Assembly (NCBI GenBank): GCA_030272585.1
Contig: BSYQ01000011.1
Span: 2,852,001 to 2,916,000 of the forward strand
Source of the DNA: Bryopsis sp. KO-2023
Lineage: Eukaryota; Chlorophyta; Ulvophyceae; Bryopsidales; Bryopsidaceae
Direction of reading: 5' to 3'
DNA: 64,000 nt
In this document: positions 44,525-56,112 of the stretch, piece by piece
How the letters are laid out: the number at the start of each line of letters is the position of its first letter
How positions within the stretch are numbered: the stretch's first letter is position 1
Made by a program: the position numbers and the translations under genes
Notes under the pieces: generated by a model
What the model was told of the DNA's origin: nothing
Database searches by the model: none
The model's input: only the letters and a program-made list of their open reading frames with translations

Positions 44525-44959
44525 TTATCGACCCCACGGTCGACAAGTAAGATCCCATTTCTTCTTCACTCCAAGTAAAAAATGCCCGAGGGGCTCCAGC
44601 TGCTCAATAAAATGGTCCCAAGCAAGATTGGACGAAGCATAAGCTTCAAATAAAGGTTGTCTCAGATGCTCATATAGACCACAAGAAAAAATAATGTGGT
44701 CCCTGTCCTCCGTATGAAAACCACAATCACACTGGGTGCGTGTAGTACCTAAAACCTTGAACCTACTCAAATACTGATAACACGGAAAATGCCCGGAAAG
44801 AACTTGGGCCACCAAACTGCTGTGGGGCTTAGCTAACTGCACTGTCCAACACTTATTGTGCTCAAAGAAAATCCCCAAAGACCGTGGACCACTCCCTTTT
44901 GCACTCAAACTCAACCAGGTGTTTTGTCGTGTGTTCAACCAAACGTCTACCTGAGCCAT
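44525..44959 (-). pseudogene. LINE (non-LTR retrotransposon) ORF2 C-terminal fragment
   Basis: A minus-strand frame of about 145 codons contains SSLVAQVLSGHFPCYQYLSR and the zinc-binding CDCGFHTEDRDHIIFSCGLY, the C-x-C-x8-H-x4-C motif found after the RT domain in LINE ORF2 proteins, then LRQPLFEAY. It ends at a TAA that lies inside a 10-bp hairpin (one mismatch), possibly the 3' stem recognised by the RT. The RT domain itself is absent: the copy is 5'-truncated at a (GT)n tract near 44990, as usual for LINE insertions. Broken, no function expected. Confidence 0.75.
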
Positions 44960-44965
44960 CCTTTG

Positions 44966-44999
<34 letters not shown>

Positions 45000-45659
45000 T
45001 TGGACGATGTTCGTGTACGAGCGATTCGTTCAACAGCGAAGATGGGGAAGATCTGAAAGACTTCCGAAACAACCAAACCAAACCAAACCAAAAATTAAAA
45101 CAACCAAACAAACAAAAACAACCAAACAAACATCAACTACATCAAACAAACATAATAGCATGGGTATTATTGTGATCATTCCCATCAAAATGATGAATAA
45201 GTTATTCATCATTAGGTTTTGATGCTCCAAATTCAATTCGAAACATTGTGAAGAATCCTTCCGAAATGAATGTCTGTTCCCCGTTTGAAAACCTTCCAAC
45301 CAGAGTCACCGTTGCTGTCTATTACTGTCCACCATTCAGTTCTATTGTAACACAATCGGTCAGGAACTGCTTGGTGAAGTGGACGGTGTATACTTGGTGA
45401 TAAAACTCAAAGTCTTTACACTTGTTAACCAATCTGAAACAAGGTCTCTCTCCCTTATTCCGTCCACTTTAAGTGTCCACTTCTTCCCATATTTACTATG
45501 CTCCCTTTTCTCCCAGTAAACTTTCTGACCTCTAAGGTTTAGTCATACCCAAGCGGCACCTCTGATGGCTTTTACAACGGACAATTGTGGGTTCAAGGAC
45601 AAGTCCCCCTGTAACTTCGACTCGTTTTTGCCGAGTGGGCCCACCACCCTTCTACAAGT
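44960..45659. other. Microsatellites and unassigned repeat debris
   Basis: (TG)n at 44968-44996 and AAAC/CAAA-rich DNA at 45066-45155. The rest may be untranslated or diverged LINE sequence; nothing codes convincingly. Confidence 0.4.
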
Positions 45660-45895
45660 TGTCGTAGACAGTGCAATGCAACAGGGACAACACAGCTTAA
45701 ACGTCTTGTTACAGAGAAGCCCCCATGAATGCCGATGTCCCCATGAACACCAGAGGTACAATCTGTACTTCAACCACCTCACTTCACTCTCGGGTTCACA
45801 ACAAAGTCCTAGTTCCATCTGAGACAATCGGCTTTTACAACATTTATTTTCGTGAACAAACAAACAAACAAACATCAATTACAAACAAACAACAT
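45660..45895 (+). repeat. Dispersed retroposon-like repeat, copy 2, with (CAAA)n tail
   Basis: 45660-45802 is homologous to 35893-36048. The sequence ends in (AAAC)n runs at 45855-45895. A repeat-type 3' tail is the mark of SINE/LINE retroposition. A similar AAAC tail at 48388-48416 is flanked by direct repeats of AATGTAGTATT. Confidence 0.65.
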
Positions 45896-46141
45896 TTATT
45901 CTGTAGCTCGTCTTTGTCTGACTCCAACAAATTAATCAGTCGGGAAAAAAACGGAAGAAAAACTGCGATTCTGGCTGAGAGGAATTTATCGAATTCGATG
46001 TTGGAGAAATGACAGTCCACAAATGGACATCATCTGAACAAACAAAAAAATCCCCAGTTTGAGAGTGCCCGTTTCCCACACCATCTCCCCAAACCCCTCG
46101 AGGCAAGAAAAAACAAACCCTTGGTGCGTTTCCTTCCCACC

Positions 46142-47002
46142 ATGCAGCTCACCACTTGCTTTTTGGGGAGCCGATTGGCAACCCGTTTGGTCCCGGAAAC
46201 CTCCGTCCGCGCTTCCGCTCCTCGCCAAGTTACCTGCATGGCGAAAAAGAAAGGAGTGCGGTGCATCGTCACTCTCGAATGTACGGAGGCCCGCAAAGAG
46301 GGGGGCACTCCATCCAGATACACCACACAGAAGGTGAGCCTCGGTGGAAAAGCACCAGCGTCCCCTCTTTTTCCGTGAAAAAACTTGCAGCGCGAATTAT
46401 TTTTCGCCGAAAAAATATTGAAGGTTCGAAGCCCCGTTTCTTCTCAACTTTTTATATTTTATATTATTATATTTTTTTTTTTGGGGGGGGGGGCTGTGTA
46501 TGATATTGGAAGCAGTGTTTCTTTAGAGGATTTGGGTGAAAATAAGCAGACTCAGCAGGGTTTTGATCAATTCCTGTCGATGAGTGTTGGTAGGTCTCAC
46601 CCATCTGGAATTCCAGTCCTAATTTACAAGGTTTGCTTTACGTGCTTTGTTTCTGTATTGATGTGGGTATATGGTTTCCTCTCTTGAAAAATTCTTGTAT
46701 GCAAGAAAAGGAAGAATAACCCATCCTGGAAAAACTAATTTCAAAGGTGACACTTGTGAGTTTATTCTCCTACAAATATATATAAATATATATTTTTTTT
46801 CATTTTTTTTTTGGGGGGGGGGAGATCGGTTGTGTTTATGCGGACGGGTAAATTTCTCTGATGATCAATTGTTGATTTCACTTTGTGTGCTTGTTTTTCT
46901 TTCTTTTGTTTTCAGAGCCGCCGTAATACTCCAGGGCGCCTCGAGTTGATGAAATACAACAAATTTCTGAGACGCAGAACCCTCCACAGAGAAATCAAGT
47001 AA
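46142..47002 (+). CDS. Plastid-type 50S ribosomal protein bL33, nuclear-encoded, 92 aa
   Basis: Two exons, 46142-46333 and 46916-47002, join in phase 0 across a 582-bp intron. After a 32-residue Ser/Thr/Arg/Ala-rich leader ([20 protein letters not shown] and on) comes [27 protein letters not shown], then [20 protein letters not shown] and TLHREIK. This is the whole bL33 fold in cyanobacterial/plastid form. The leader looks like a simple chloroplast transit peptide with no hydrophobic signal. The zinc-ligand Cys pairs of C+ L33 are lost: only the Cys of LECTE remains and the second pair is replaced (KYNKFL). bL33 sits near the ribosomal E site in the large subunit. In land plants the gene is plastid-encoded, so a nuclear copy implies transfer. 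Confidence 0.9.
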
Positions 47003-47977
47003 ATTGCTTTGGAGGCCCCCTCACCCCCAAAAAAACCAAAAGAAGAGGAGGTCGAAAGGAACTTTCCCTTATGCTACCTTTTCTTGTTTCGGGGAGACTG
47101 ACAAGAGGAAATTCCTTTCCTCTTGTGGACGTATATGGGGGAGCAGGTGGATGTTTTTGATGAGGGGATTCTTTTGGATTTTCCCTTTTCTGTCGAATAT
47201 ATACATATTGGGCGGCTGATCGGTTGGAATTGGAATTCGTTGTGGAAGCTTTGGTGATAAGAGGCCAACAGAAAAGGAGACACAAAGATGGGAAGGCTTC
47301 AGGAATTTTTGCAGGGTTTTTTGTCGAAGGTCGATGGATCCTTTTAATTTTTTTGGAAACGCAGAGTTCCTCGGCAAAACAAAAAAGGTTGGACTTCTTT
47401 CCGAAGCAGCGAATATGAAGTTACTGCTTGGTCATGACAATCATGCCGATCGACCACATTCTTGTTGGGTTGGTCTGATCATGCAATCGGGAGGAAAATG
47501 TTTTTGCAACACACCTCTGACCCTCCTGTGAAAACATTTTTGGCTCGTGCGTTTGCGAAACACTGCCCTTTCATGTCTCAGCAGAACACCGAGTTGCATG
47601 CATTTTCTTGATATAGTCGAACAAATCCCTAAACGTGCTGGTCTGTCTGGCGATATCAGCGCCCTGATTCGTCAACCAGGTCAGAATGCCAAAAACTGGA
47701 GGAGCCGTTGGCTCCAAATTCTATTGGGCCCCCTCGATTGTGTATTTGAATTCTGACCCATCGTAGACTGGTTAACAATTGCACAAAGGAATTGTATGTA
47801 AGGCAAAAACACTGGGGCTATCTGTTTTCTTGCACAGAAATATAGCAAGGTAACACCGGTTCACTGGAACGACGCATCGTGGCCACTCGTATCTGCTAAA
47901 CTCGAGATTGCGAAGTCAAGTGCCCAAAACCCTTGACTTGATCTGTATCAACGTGCACAACAGACTCGTGATTCGCC
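47003..47977. other. Spacer, no gene recognised
   Basis: No convincing exon. Likely 3' UTR of L33 and the promoter of the next gene. Confidence 0.4.
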
Positions 47978-49116
47978 ATGGCCTTCAAAATCTTGCTTGT
48001 TGTGGTGGCGGCTTTGACGTTCACGACGAGCCCCACACTAGGCGTCAGTGTGCAAGATTTATATCCAACTCCGAACAAGATCACGGAGTACATCAAAAGC
48101 CCAGAGCAGAGGGAGGACCCATACGAGCTTCTATTCGCCAGTGGGTACCCAATCCCGTTCACGACCCATGTTCTATTCTGTTCGACTCTTCTTTCCCAGC
48201 AGCCAAACAGTTGCAATGGTCAACACAGCGTCAAAAAGGGGAGACCAGCAATCACCCAAAATGAATTGTTACGAGACGTAGAAAGCACATGTTGCAGAAT
48301 TCTGATATCTGTGTTGCAAACCGGCTTTGAACGTTGTGAACGCATCAACCCAGCTGTTATCAGATTCACACGAAATGTAGTATTTTCAAACAAACAAACA
48401 AACAAACAAACAACATTTACATGTAGTATTAAATGTATTAAATGTAGTATTTTCACAATGTGGACGTACCCAAAAAATGATATCACAGTGTGGAGGAGAA
48501 TGCCGTTCTCCCTAGCTGGAAAATGAAAATGCTCGCTGCGCATTAGTTGGTCTGATTCCTTTTCCAAGCGGGTTGTGTCCACAAGAGAAAGACACAAAAC
48601 TTTCTCTGTTTTGCTTGATACAAAACTGGTCTGACCCTGGCTTCAGGTGGGTTTTGTGAACGGTACTGCCAAACTGTTTTGGAGTGTGAGGAGACCTTGG
48701 TCGACCTTTGCGAAGAGCTTTGTGAGGCAAGCCTGTTTCCTTTCTAATTTCATCTAGTATTCTTTTTGGAAAGAAAAAATATGACTTCTATTTATTTTTT
48801 ACATGAGTCGTGGGTATTTGCATGTGTTTTTTTGTTGGGCACTAGCGAATTAAAAAAAAATAAAAATATATATATATATACACCAAGAAAGAGGTGTATT
48901 TTGGGAATGACATTCTGTGTGTTGAAACAGGGATTCGAACCCAAACCAGTTCTTGAACTTTTTGAAATGGGTTTGAGCCTGGAGGAGATCATGCAAGCAA
49001 ATGATATCTCGCAAATAATCCAGTGTTGCGATGATCGAAATTGCAACCATCATGAATTTGCTTGCTCTCGGTCACCTGATTTATGGCTTTGCCGTAAGAA
49101 CATTGAACGAACATGA
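47978..49116 (+). CDS. Secreted Cys-rich protein candidate (exon model incomplete)
   Basis: The ATG at 47978 has a good context (GCCATGG) and starts MAFKILLVVVAALTFTTSPT, a clear signal peptide with cleavage likely near residue 23. The mature part begins SVQDLYPTPNKITEYIKSPE. A possible exon at about 48648-48720 reads GFCERYCQTVLECEETLVDL and is dense in Cys. The last exon, 48931-49116, reads GFEPKPVLELFEMGLSLEEI then CCDDRNCNHHEFACS and ends IERT-TGA. The middle junctions are not resolved: a 60-nt intron within 48138-48197 is possible. It may be an extracellular or cell-wall protein with disulfides. I do not recognise a family. The signal peptide is firm; the rest is moderate. Confidence 0.5.
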
Positions 49117-50869
49117 TTGCTCACCGTCAAGAAAAAAAGCCGCAGTTATTTTAGCTATTTGTGGCTTTCAATAGCAAAAAACCTGTGCAGTCTTTCAAGA
49201 AAACGATTTAACAGTTGGCTAAATATTGCTTCTTTTCTTTCTAACCACGTGTGAAAATATTGTGAAGAAGAACATCCATTTTAAGGGGGGGGGGACCAGC
49301 GAATGTTTGTCAGTGCAAAAAATCACTCGCCAAATATTAGTAAATGATCTAATATTTGGGTTCCATCTTTTGGCTATCAGTTTTAAGAAGTGGCGTTTTC
49401 TTTCTTTGTTTCTTTGTGCATGTGTGGTAATGGGAGCATTTAATTCTTAGAAACATAAAAAAGCAAAAACCTGAAAAACACTTAAAAGGCTCAAATAAGT
49501 GATTGTTGATCAACATTTCACATTGTTTCCATTGCAGAATCCGAGGCTGACGATTATTAGGACAAGGAATTGAGGTTGGCATACGAAAGGCAGAAAATCA
49601 CTGACACAGAGGTGCTCAGCAATTCCAAAAATGAAACATGGAGGGAATGAAGCGGGGCCACAAGATTTTGGGAGAGGTATTGGAAGTAAAAAAAACAAAA
49701 CAAGGAAGAACAAGAAAGAAAGCAACAGCAAAGATGGAAAGAACGAAACATGGGCGCATGCCTTGGGGATTTTTTGTGAATGGGCAGTTTTGTGCTGGAA
49801 AGTGGATGCAAACTTCTGAGTCGCATTGAGGGGTGATATTTTTCTCCACCATTTTTTTAAACTGCATGTGATTTTGTCTGGATCGCCTTGTCTGTAAAAT
49901 AACATGTGAAAGATTAGGGAGCACAGCAAAGATCAATTTTTCAAAAGTGAAACACCCGCAGTGCACTTTCGCCTGCCAAAACAGACAATTTTTCAAAAAG
50001 CGCAGGAAACTAGTGCTACAACACGATCAAACCCTCAACATTTGTTTTTTTCTAAGCAATTTATGACATTCAAACTCTTACAACCCCCTATTTCACATCC
50101 CCAAATATCATACACAAACCAGAAAATACGCTGGAGCAAGTCTCAGGTGAAAGCACACCCCGACATCAACCATTTTCACCTTTCAGCAATCCCTACACAT
50201 TTGTTGCAGTATTTCTTACTCATGAAACACCAAGCCTGGTGAGGTGGCACTGCTACAAAATCTTCTCAAATTTTTCCACTCTTTCCCCCTAATTTTATTT
50301 TTTTTTTGAAAATTCCACTATAACCCTAGGATCAGGCCAGATCATTGTCCTTCATAAATTGAAAAATACTAAAGCAAATAAATTTAAACACATCCAACAA
50401 AGTGCGACCAATCAATTAACCAACACATACTTTCCTTATCCTTGCATTTTCTTTTCTTTTCGTTTTTTCCTTTCTTCTTATAGAATCCAAAATATATGTG
50501 GTCTATTGTCTTTCCCTTTCTTTCATTTGATTATCACCCCTTACATATTTTTCCATGCACACACAATCCTTTATATCTAAAAAATCAATTTCCCTGCTTC
50601 TTAGATACAGCAAGAAGCTTTTTTTGAACCCCCCTCCCCTTGCCCCAAAATAGCCAAAAATAAGCACAACACCAATAGAAAGCCTGCAACTTCCTCAATA
50701 TAAACCACATGTGCATTCGCTCCACACAACAGCCATCCACATGATGTGGACCACATCCCCCCTCCTAATGAATAAATAAAACATAATCGTATGTGTTTCT
50801 CATGTTCGTCCGTTGTCTTTTCCTGCTCACACTTTTTTCTTCTTCTCTCACTCTTTTTCCTTCCCCTTT
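49117..50869. other. Convergent intergenic region
   Basis: No gene. The first part (to about 49.95 kb) is purine-rich on the plus strand, the second part pyrimidine-rich. The switch is consistent with the meeting of transcripts from the plus gene ending at 49116 and the minus gene ending at 50870. Confidence 0.45.
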
Positions 50870-52986
50870 TCATCCAATCAACAGACTATCAGCAACCTGT
50901 TTGGACAAACCCAACACTTCTGGCCAAAACAGATAGTGTGATGTGACATGCAAAATGCCCAGAATGCAGGCAGCACAGACGGGGGTGGGCAGATTGTTCA
51001 TTACAGCTTTCACGTTTTTTCTCTTGCCGATCGTGTCCTTGAAAACACGCTCCGACAGCACCAATATTCCATGCAACACAAAAAACGACATGTTTTTCCA
51101 ACCGAAGGAGCCCGTCAAATACCTGGATTCAAAAGAAAATGAATGAGACTCGACGTATTCGAGAGTTTTTTTATTTGTATCTGTCGATGTTCCACATTCA
51201 ATTTTCACAGCATGTGTGGCATTCAGCAAGGAATTTTCGGTTGCTCCATATATTTTTCCAGAAAACCAATATCAATTGTCAGGTACGAGCACTACTGCAT
51301 GCTTCGGACAGAATGTGCAAGCTGCACGTGCATAAGCTTTCCAGGTACAGCCAGGAGAGGTGTAAAGATCAAACCCAAGTGCATCTCAGTGTAATAATAC
51401 CAGAGTATTATTTGATTGCTTACCCAATGAGAACTCCATGGATCATTCCGCTGGCAAGAAATGTTGCCTCCACGGCCAAAACTTGGCGAAGAGGGCTGGG
51501 CATTCTTTTCTTATCCTTTGGTGCATCGAGTGAGTACAATGATCCTGAAAAGTGATCGCAAGAAAAAAAGTGATCCTGAAAAGTGATTCTTTTCTTATCT
51601 TTATCACAAGAAAGTGTAACCATAAGCAGGTCAAGGGTAGGAATAACACTGTGCGGTGAGCTTGAATTCATATTCCTCGGACAATTTCTGTTATGTTCAT
51701 TTCAATCGTTTATATTTTTTCCAATTGTTTATATTTTTTCCCCCCAAAAGGTCCAGATACCAACTATTTACAAACAAAAATTAAGGAAAAAAAAATATCA
51801 GAACGGTGCATTGAAATATCTGTACTCTGAGCCAGATATTCCTTCCTATTGAATACAAACAAAACTAGAAATTATCATCCCCCATGTTACTCATTGCACA
51901 GGGGTGTGTTCAATGCAATCTACATTTTAAGAAAATAAAACCAACAAAAAATGCAACACAATGTGTAAATACCTTGGCAAATCGGGGCATAAATGACGTC
52001 CTTCAGCAATTTTCCCACCACTAGGTTCCACCGATGCGACCAGAATTCCGACAGCGAAGTCGAAAGCCAGGGCCGATCAAAATGAGACATCAAATGAGTG
52101 TCGTATATCATCACCAGGATCCATGCAAATGCATCCATTATCATGGTGATGGTGGAGTACAGCAGCCATGTCAGGCAGATGTCCCTCAGAAATGGGAAAA
52201 ACCAAAAGTTCAGGGACGCATATGCGAAACCCACCGTCAAGAACCCCTGGAAATGCAACCACCCCAAGAAATTTGCTTTATGGATTTGAAAGAACCGTGG
52301 TGGAACACCCATTTTAGACAGTTGATCTCGAATTTACATCTACTCTTAGAAAGATCCTAACTTGTCAGAACAATGGGGTCCTTTCTTTTTCTTGTGTAGA
52401 TGCTTGGATCAGTCAAGGGGGTGTGCATGATCGTGAATCTCTGGATGGAGTTGAATCGGAGGAAGCTATTAGTTATCGATTAGGAACAACTAATCGAATC
52501 GCGACCGCTTGCCGTGACGTTACCATAGCGCCCCAACCCCCAAAAAAGACGTCTGCGTCAACGTCAAGAAGCGAAACCAATACAGCTCACCTTCAACAAC
52601 GCTCGCAAGAGTAAATCCTTGCTTCCCATCGAACTCTTTCCCTCGCTGCCCGATACGTTCACCGGCAAGAGCACCAGCGCGGCGAAAACCACGGTCCCGG
52701 ACGTGTCGAAATTCTTCGCCAGGCTCCCACGATCAAACGCCAAAGCAAAAGTCTTGAAGTTCACCAGCCACAAATACACCATCACCGTATAATCGTACAA
52801 AAGGACCTCTTCCTTGCGACGTGCGTCGAACAGGCCAGGCGCCATCCAAGTCAGCAAGAATATCGGGACGACCCCAAGGAGTCTGGGGAGCCCCAGCTTG
52901 AGACGTCCGACCACCAGACGCGTCCAACCCACGATGCATCCGCTCAGCAATACGAGCAACGCTACGCGAACTTCCAAGGCGATCAT
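50870..52986 (-). CDS. Wax synthase / long-chain-alcohol O-acyltransferase (plant type), 347 aa
   Basis: Four minus-strand exons join in phase: 52986-52591, 52246-51973, 51544-51424, 51122-50870. The ATG at 52986 begins MIALEVRVALLVLLSGCIVG. Family landmarks: LWLVNFKTFALAFDRGSL near residue 85-105 (plant wax synthases have a W-L-x-x-F-K-L-x-L-F-A-F-x-x-G-P-L block), SLSEFWSHRWNLVVGKLLKD (the F-W-x-x-R-W-N/H core of the wax synthase domain), FLASGMIHG (conserved His of MBOAT-like enzymes) and FFVLHGILVLSERV. About eight membrane spans, ER location expected. It would esterify fatty acyl-CoA with a fatty alcohol, or a related sterol/diacylglycerol acceptor. Length equals the usual 340-350 aa. 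The C-terminal exon ends VADSLLIG then stop. Confidence 0.85.
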
Positions 52987-53664
52987 TTTTCGAGACAAAT
53001 AGCAGACGTTCGTTCGTTTCCGTTTCTCCGACACTGCCTTGTACCAATTCCGTTACGATTTTGTTGAAGCTGGCGCGTGACGCTGTCAGCACAGACAACC
53101 CATTAGCGGTGATGGGGCATCTGTGAGCATTTGCTCTCCAAAACACTGGGGTCGTTTTTTTTCAGGATGGGCCCATTGAAATTCAAGTTAAGATTCGAAT
53201 TTGATGCTTCGACATCCTTTTAAGTTTTCGCAAGGTCAACAGAAAAACAATTCTCCTGTGCTGGGTAGGATTGTGAGAATTCGATTGGGAACAGCAAACG
53301 ATTGGCTCTTTGCTACATTTTACATCCCCACCCCCCCCAACTAACAAATTTTCAAGTCTGACTCAGCATCTCTGCAACCAGTCACCCCTTTCTGTCCCTT
53401 CTCTCTCCCTTGAAGCCACCAACCACAGCAACATATCTACACACTTGATTTAAAAAAAGTCACACCTCCAACCGTCGAAACTCCACATCCTGCTACCTAT
53501 AACATGTGCTTGTGCTTGCGACCCCTCCCCCCTCCCAAACCTGAATGTTAAAAAAAAAGAAAACAGAAAAGACCCAACACCCCTACATCTGTCTGTTTTT
53601 CTTCAATTTTTTTCACGCCCGGTGCTACCATTATTGCGGATGGAGGAAATAAGATACCTCATTT
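52987..53664. other. Spacer between wax synthase and zinc-finger genes
   Basis: No gene recognised. C-rich on the plus strand (CCCCACCCCCCCCAAC near 53327), as in other 3' regions of minus-strand genes. Confidence 0.4.
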
Positions 53665-54732
53665 TTATTTCTTTGCTTTTTTCTGTAATCTGGGTGCCTT
53701 GTTGTGAGTGCCCATGTGCCTTTTCAGTTTCGATCTGTCGATGAATCTTTTCCCGCAGTCTGGATACTGACAAAGGAACTGCTTTTCCTCATGAATGTGC
53801 ATGTGTTTCCTCAGGGACCCCATCGTGGCAAAAACTTTGCCGCAGCCTCCATGGGAGCAATGGTATTTCATGAAGCCCCCCACCAGTATCTGGGTACCAT
53901 CCCTCGCAGTCTCGATGGTGAGATGTTTCTTAGGTTTGGGCCTCGGGGTTTTGCAAGCCACCCGAACCCATTTGCGCAAAATCAACGGAGCATGGCCAAA
54001 AGATCTGCAGGCGGAAGGGGAAAACTATGGCAACTCAACATCACATACAGCTGTCGTATTTTTTTTTCGACTTCTAGCGGAAAGTCAACAGGGTGGTGTT
54101 TAAGGACGCATTGATGCAAATTCCTTCCTGTTGGAAAAACAGTCCTGTGGGGAATGGTTGAAAGCTAACATACAGCCCGATGGCACAATCCAGTTCTTTG
54201 AAGAGACAGTGAACTGGGCTGCGATCGACAAAAATTTGGACGCAAGGTGATTCAATGTCCTATTCCGGTTCACAAAGAACAAAGAATTTGGCCTGATCTC
54301 GATCCAGTCGGAGGGACCAGGTGGAGTGGCTCAGTACCTTTCCACTTCGACCAGTTTCAGCTCCCAGCGCCAGGACTCAGCAACGAGGTCCGTTTCCGAG
54401 GTGGTATCGTTGACTTTCGCAACTTTCCCGGCTGGCCCAGTGAGCCCACCCCCTCGCTTTACAGAACTCACGCCCTTTGCAGTATCCGTCGCAGCATTCA
54501 ACTCCGACGCCGAGCAGAGCCCCTGCGCTGAAGTGGAGGCGCCGTTCTTGCGCACTCGTAATGCCTTGGTGGACAATCCGTTCTCGACGAGATCGATACT
54601 TCTACGACTCGACACTTCGTGGTAGCGCGCCGTAGCGCCCAACGCCTCCGCTTCTCCTGCGCTTTGCGTCGCCTCCGAATCGAATGCCTCGTCGACGTCG
54701 TGCGCTTCGTTGATGTTTGACGCCGACAGCAT
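53665..54732 (-). CDS. C2H2 zinc-finger protein, 281 aa
   Basis: Three minus-strand exons agree in phase: 54732-54338, 54218-54108, 54004-53665. It starts MLSASNINEAHDVDEAFDSE (acidic, disordered). The C-terminal exon has two adjacent fingers, YHCSHGGCGKVFATMGSLRK with HMHIH, and FLCQYPDCGKRFIDRSKLKR with HMGTH. Both are C-x4-C-x12-H-x3-H, the TFIIIA-like spacing, joined by a short EEKQ linker. It ends in a Lys-rich tail (APRLQKKAKK) that may be a nuclear signal. Two fingers suggest sequence-specific nucleic-acid binding, probably a transcription factor. The middle exon (VHCLFKELDCAIGLYVSF) was chosen because it is the only frame consistent with both flanking phases; it is the least certain part. 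Confidence 0.75.
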
Positions 54733-56112
54733 TTCCTTTCCTCAACTTCTTTCTTGTTCTGTTTCCCGATTTCCCTCAATGCACGTGTTCTTAATGCTTT
54801 AGGTATGCGCACCGCACCAGACTCGAACGAATCGGCCTTTAGGTAAGCCACGCAAACGGTTAGCCACGGGTAAGGGTTTCGGCGCGAAACCTCGCAACGA
54901 AGGTACACTGGAAGTCGTGTGGCGGACTCCAACGGTGTTCTCGCATCTTGGGCTGTTGGTGATGGGAGGCTGCGCTGTTCGTTCCGAGGAAAATGCGAAG
55001 AATGAGAAATGGGAGTGAAAGTAGAGAGGGGAAAGCGGACTTGACACACAGTGCTCCGCAACCAACCAACCAGACCACAGCAAACGGACCCTTGCGCACT
55101 GCCACCACATAAATTGTCACGAATCTCATCTGCTGACCGCTCCCACGTGACGTCACGTGCCAATCGGCACGTGAAAAGGAATGGTTCCAAGCGTTTCTGC
55201 ATTCTATGCAGCCGTTACGCACCTTGGCCTGACGCCCAATGTTCGACAAGTTGTAAAGGAAGGGATCGAACCAGCAAAATATACCGCAGATAGGCTAATT
55301 TTTGCGATCGGAAAAAATTGCAAAACTTGAAAATTGCAAAACTTAAGAGGCACCGCCAACAAGAGGTTTGATAAAACTGAACTGGACTGCGATAGAACTG
55401 CAATAGAGCTATTCTGTGCAATTCCAAACGGGGTCCAAACCTCAGAGAAAAGAAAAACAAAGTGACCAGACATTCTCCTTAACAAAACGATTGTTCCATT
55501 ATTTCCCAAGCCCTCCTTTACCAACAAAACATTTTATTCCTTCAGCGAACTTCAAATTCACCATATCACAATAAACCTTCTTTCCAAATTCAATTGAGGA
55601 AAAAAAACTGTCTAACCACACCACATGCACAATGCATTCTGCAGTTTTCTTTCGAACTCCCCTTTCCTCTTCAAAAATTTCACCATCTACTTTCGATCAG
55701 AGGAATTCACTCATTGCCAACATATGCACTTTCTTTTTCCTTTTTCCCATTGATTGGAGCAGGTGCTTTCAAATTCGTGATTTTATTTTATTTTTGCCTG
55801 TGTGTGAAGTAAAGGGGTGTATTTTGATATTTGTCAAAACTCCCCTCAAGTAGAAGCCGCCTGCCTCTCCATCCCCCCCGGGGGGAAATGAAATGAAAAA
55901 AACCCATCCAAGGTTTCCTTCTCTTTCTCTTAACATTCATCCATTCTTTGAACCCCTTCCCCCCCCCCCAAAAAAAAAAGAAAAAAAACAAAACACCACA
56001 GATGGTTGCAGCTTGTTTTCTTTCAACCCATTCCTTTGGAATTTCCCACTCCTACAGTCTATATGTTCTTTCAAATCTTTTCCACCCTCTTCCCCAATCT
56101 CCACCTACTTTT
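54733..56112. other. Intergenic, no gene recognised
   Basis: The first ~500 bp upstream of the zinc-finger gene are GC-rich, promoter-like, with a small ACGTGACGTCACGTG palindrome (about 55144-55158). From 55.5 kb on the plus strand is pyrimidine-rich and contains a C-run/A-run junction at about 55961-55979. Confidence 0.45.
55144..55158. promoter_or_regulatory. ACGTGACGTCACGTG palindrome (bZIP-type sites)
   Basis: A perfect 15-base-class palindrome built on GACGTC with ACGTG on both sides, about 410 bp upstream of the zinc-finger gene's ATG. It combines a CRE core with two G-box-like halves. A regulatory role is inferred. Confidence 0.45.

Noticed and set aside
54498-55202. 234-codon minus-strand ORF overlapping the zinc-finger gene's first exon
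   Set aside because: Arg/Ser-rich shadow frame in GC-rich promoter DNA; the ATG frame at 54732 connects in phase to the zinc fingers.
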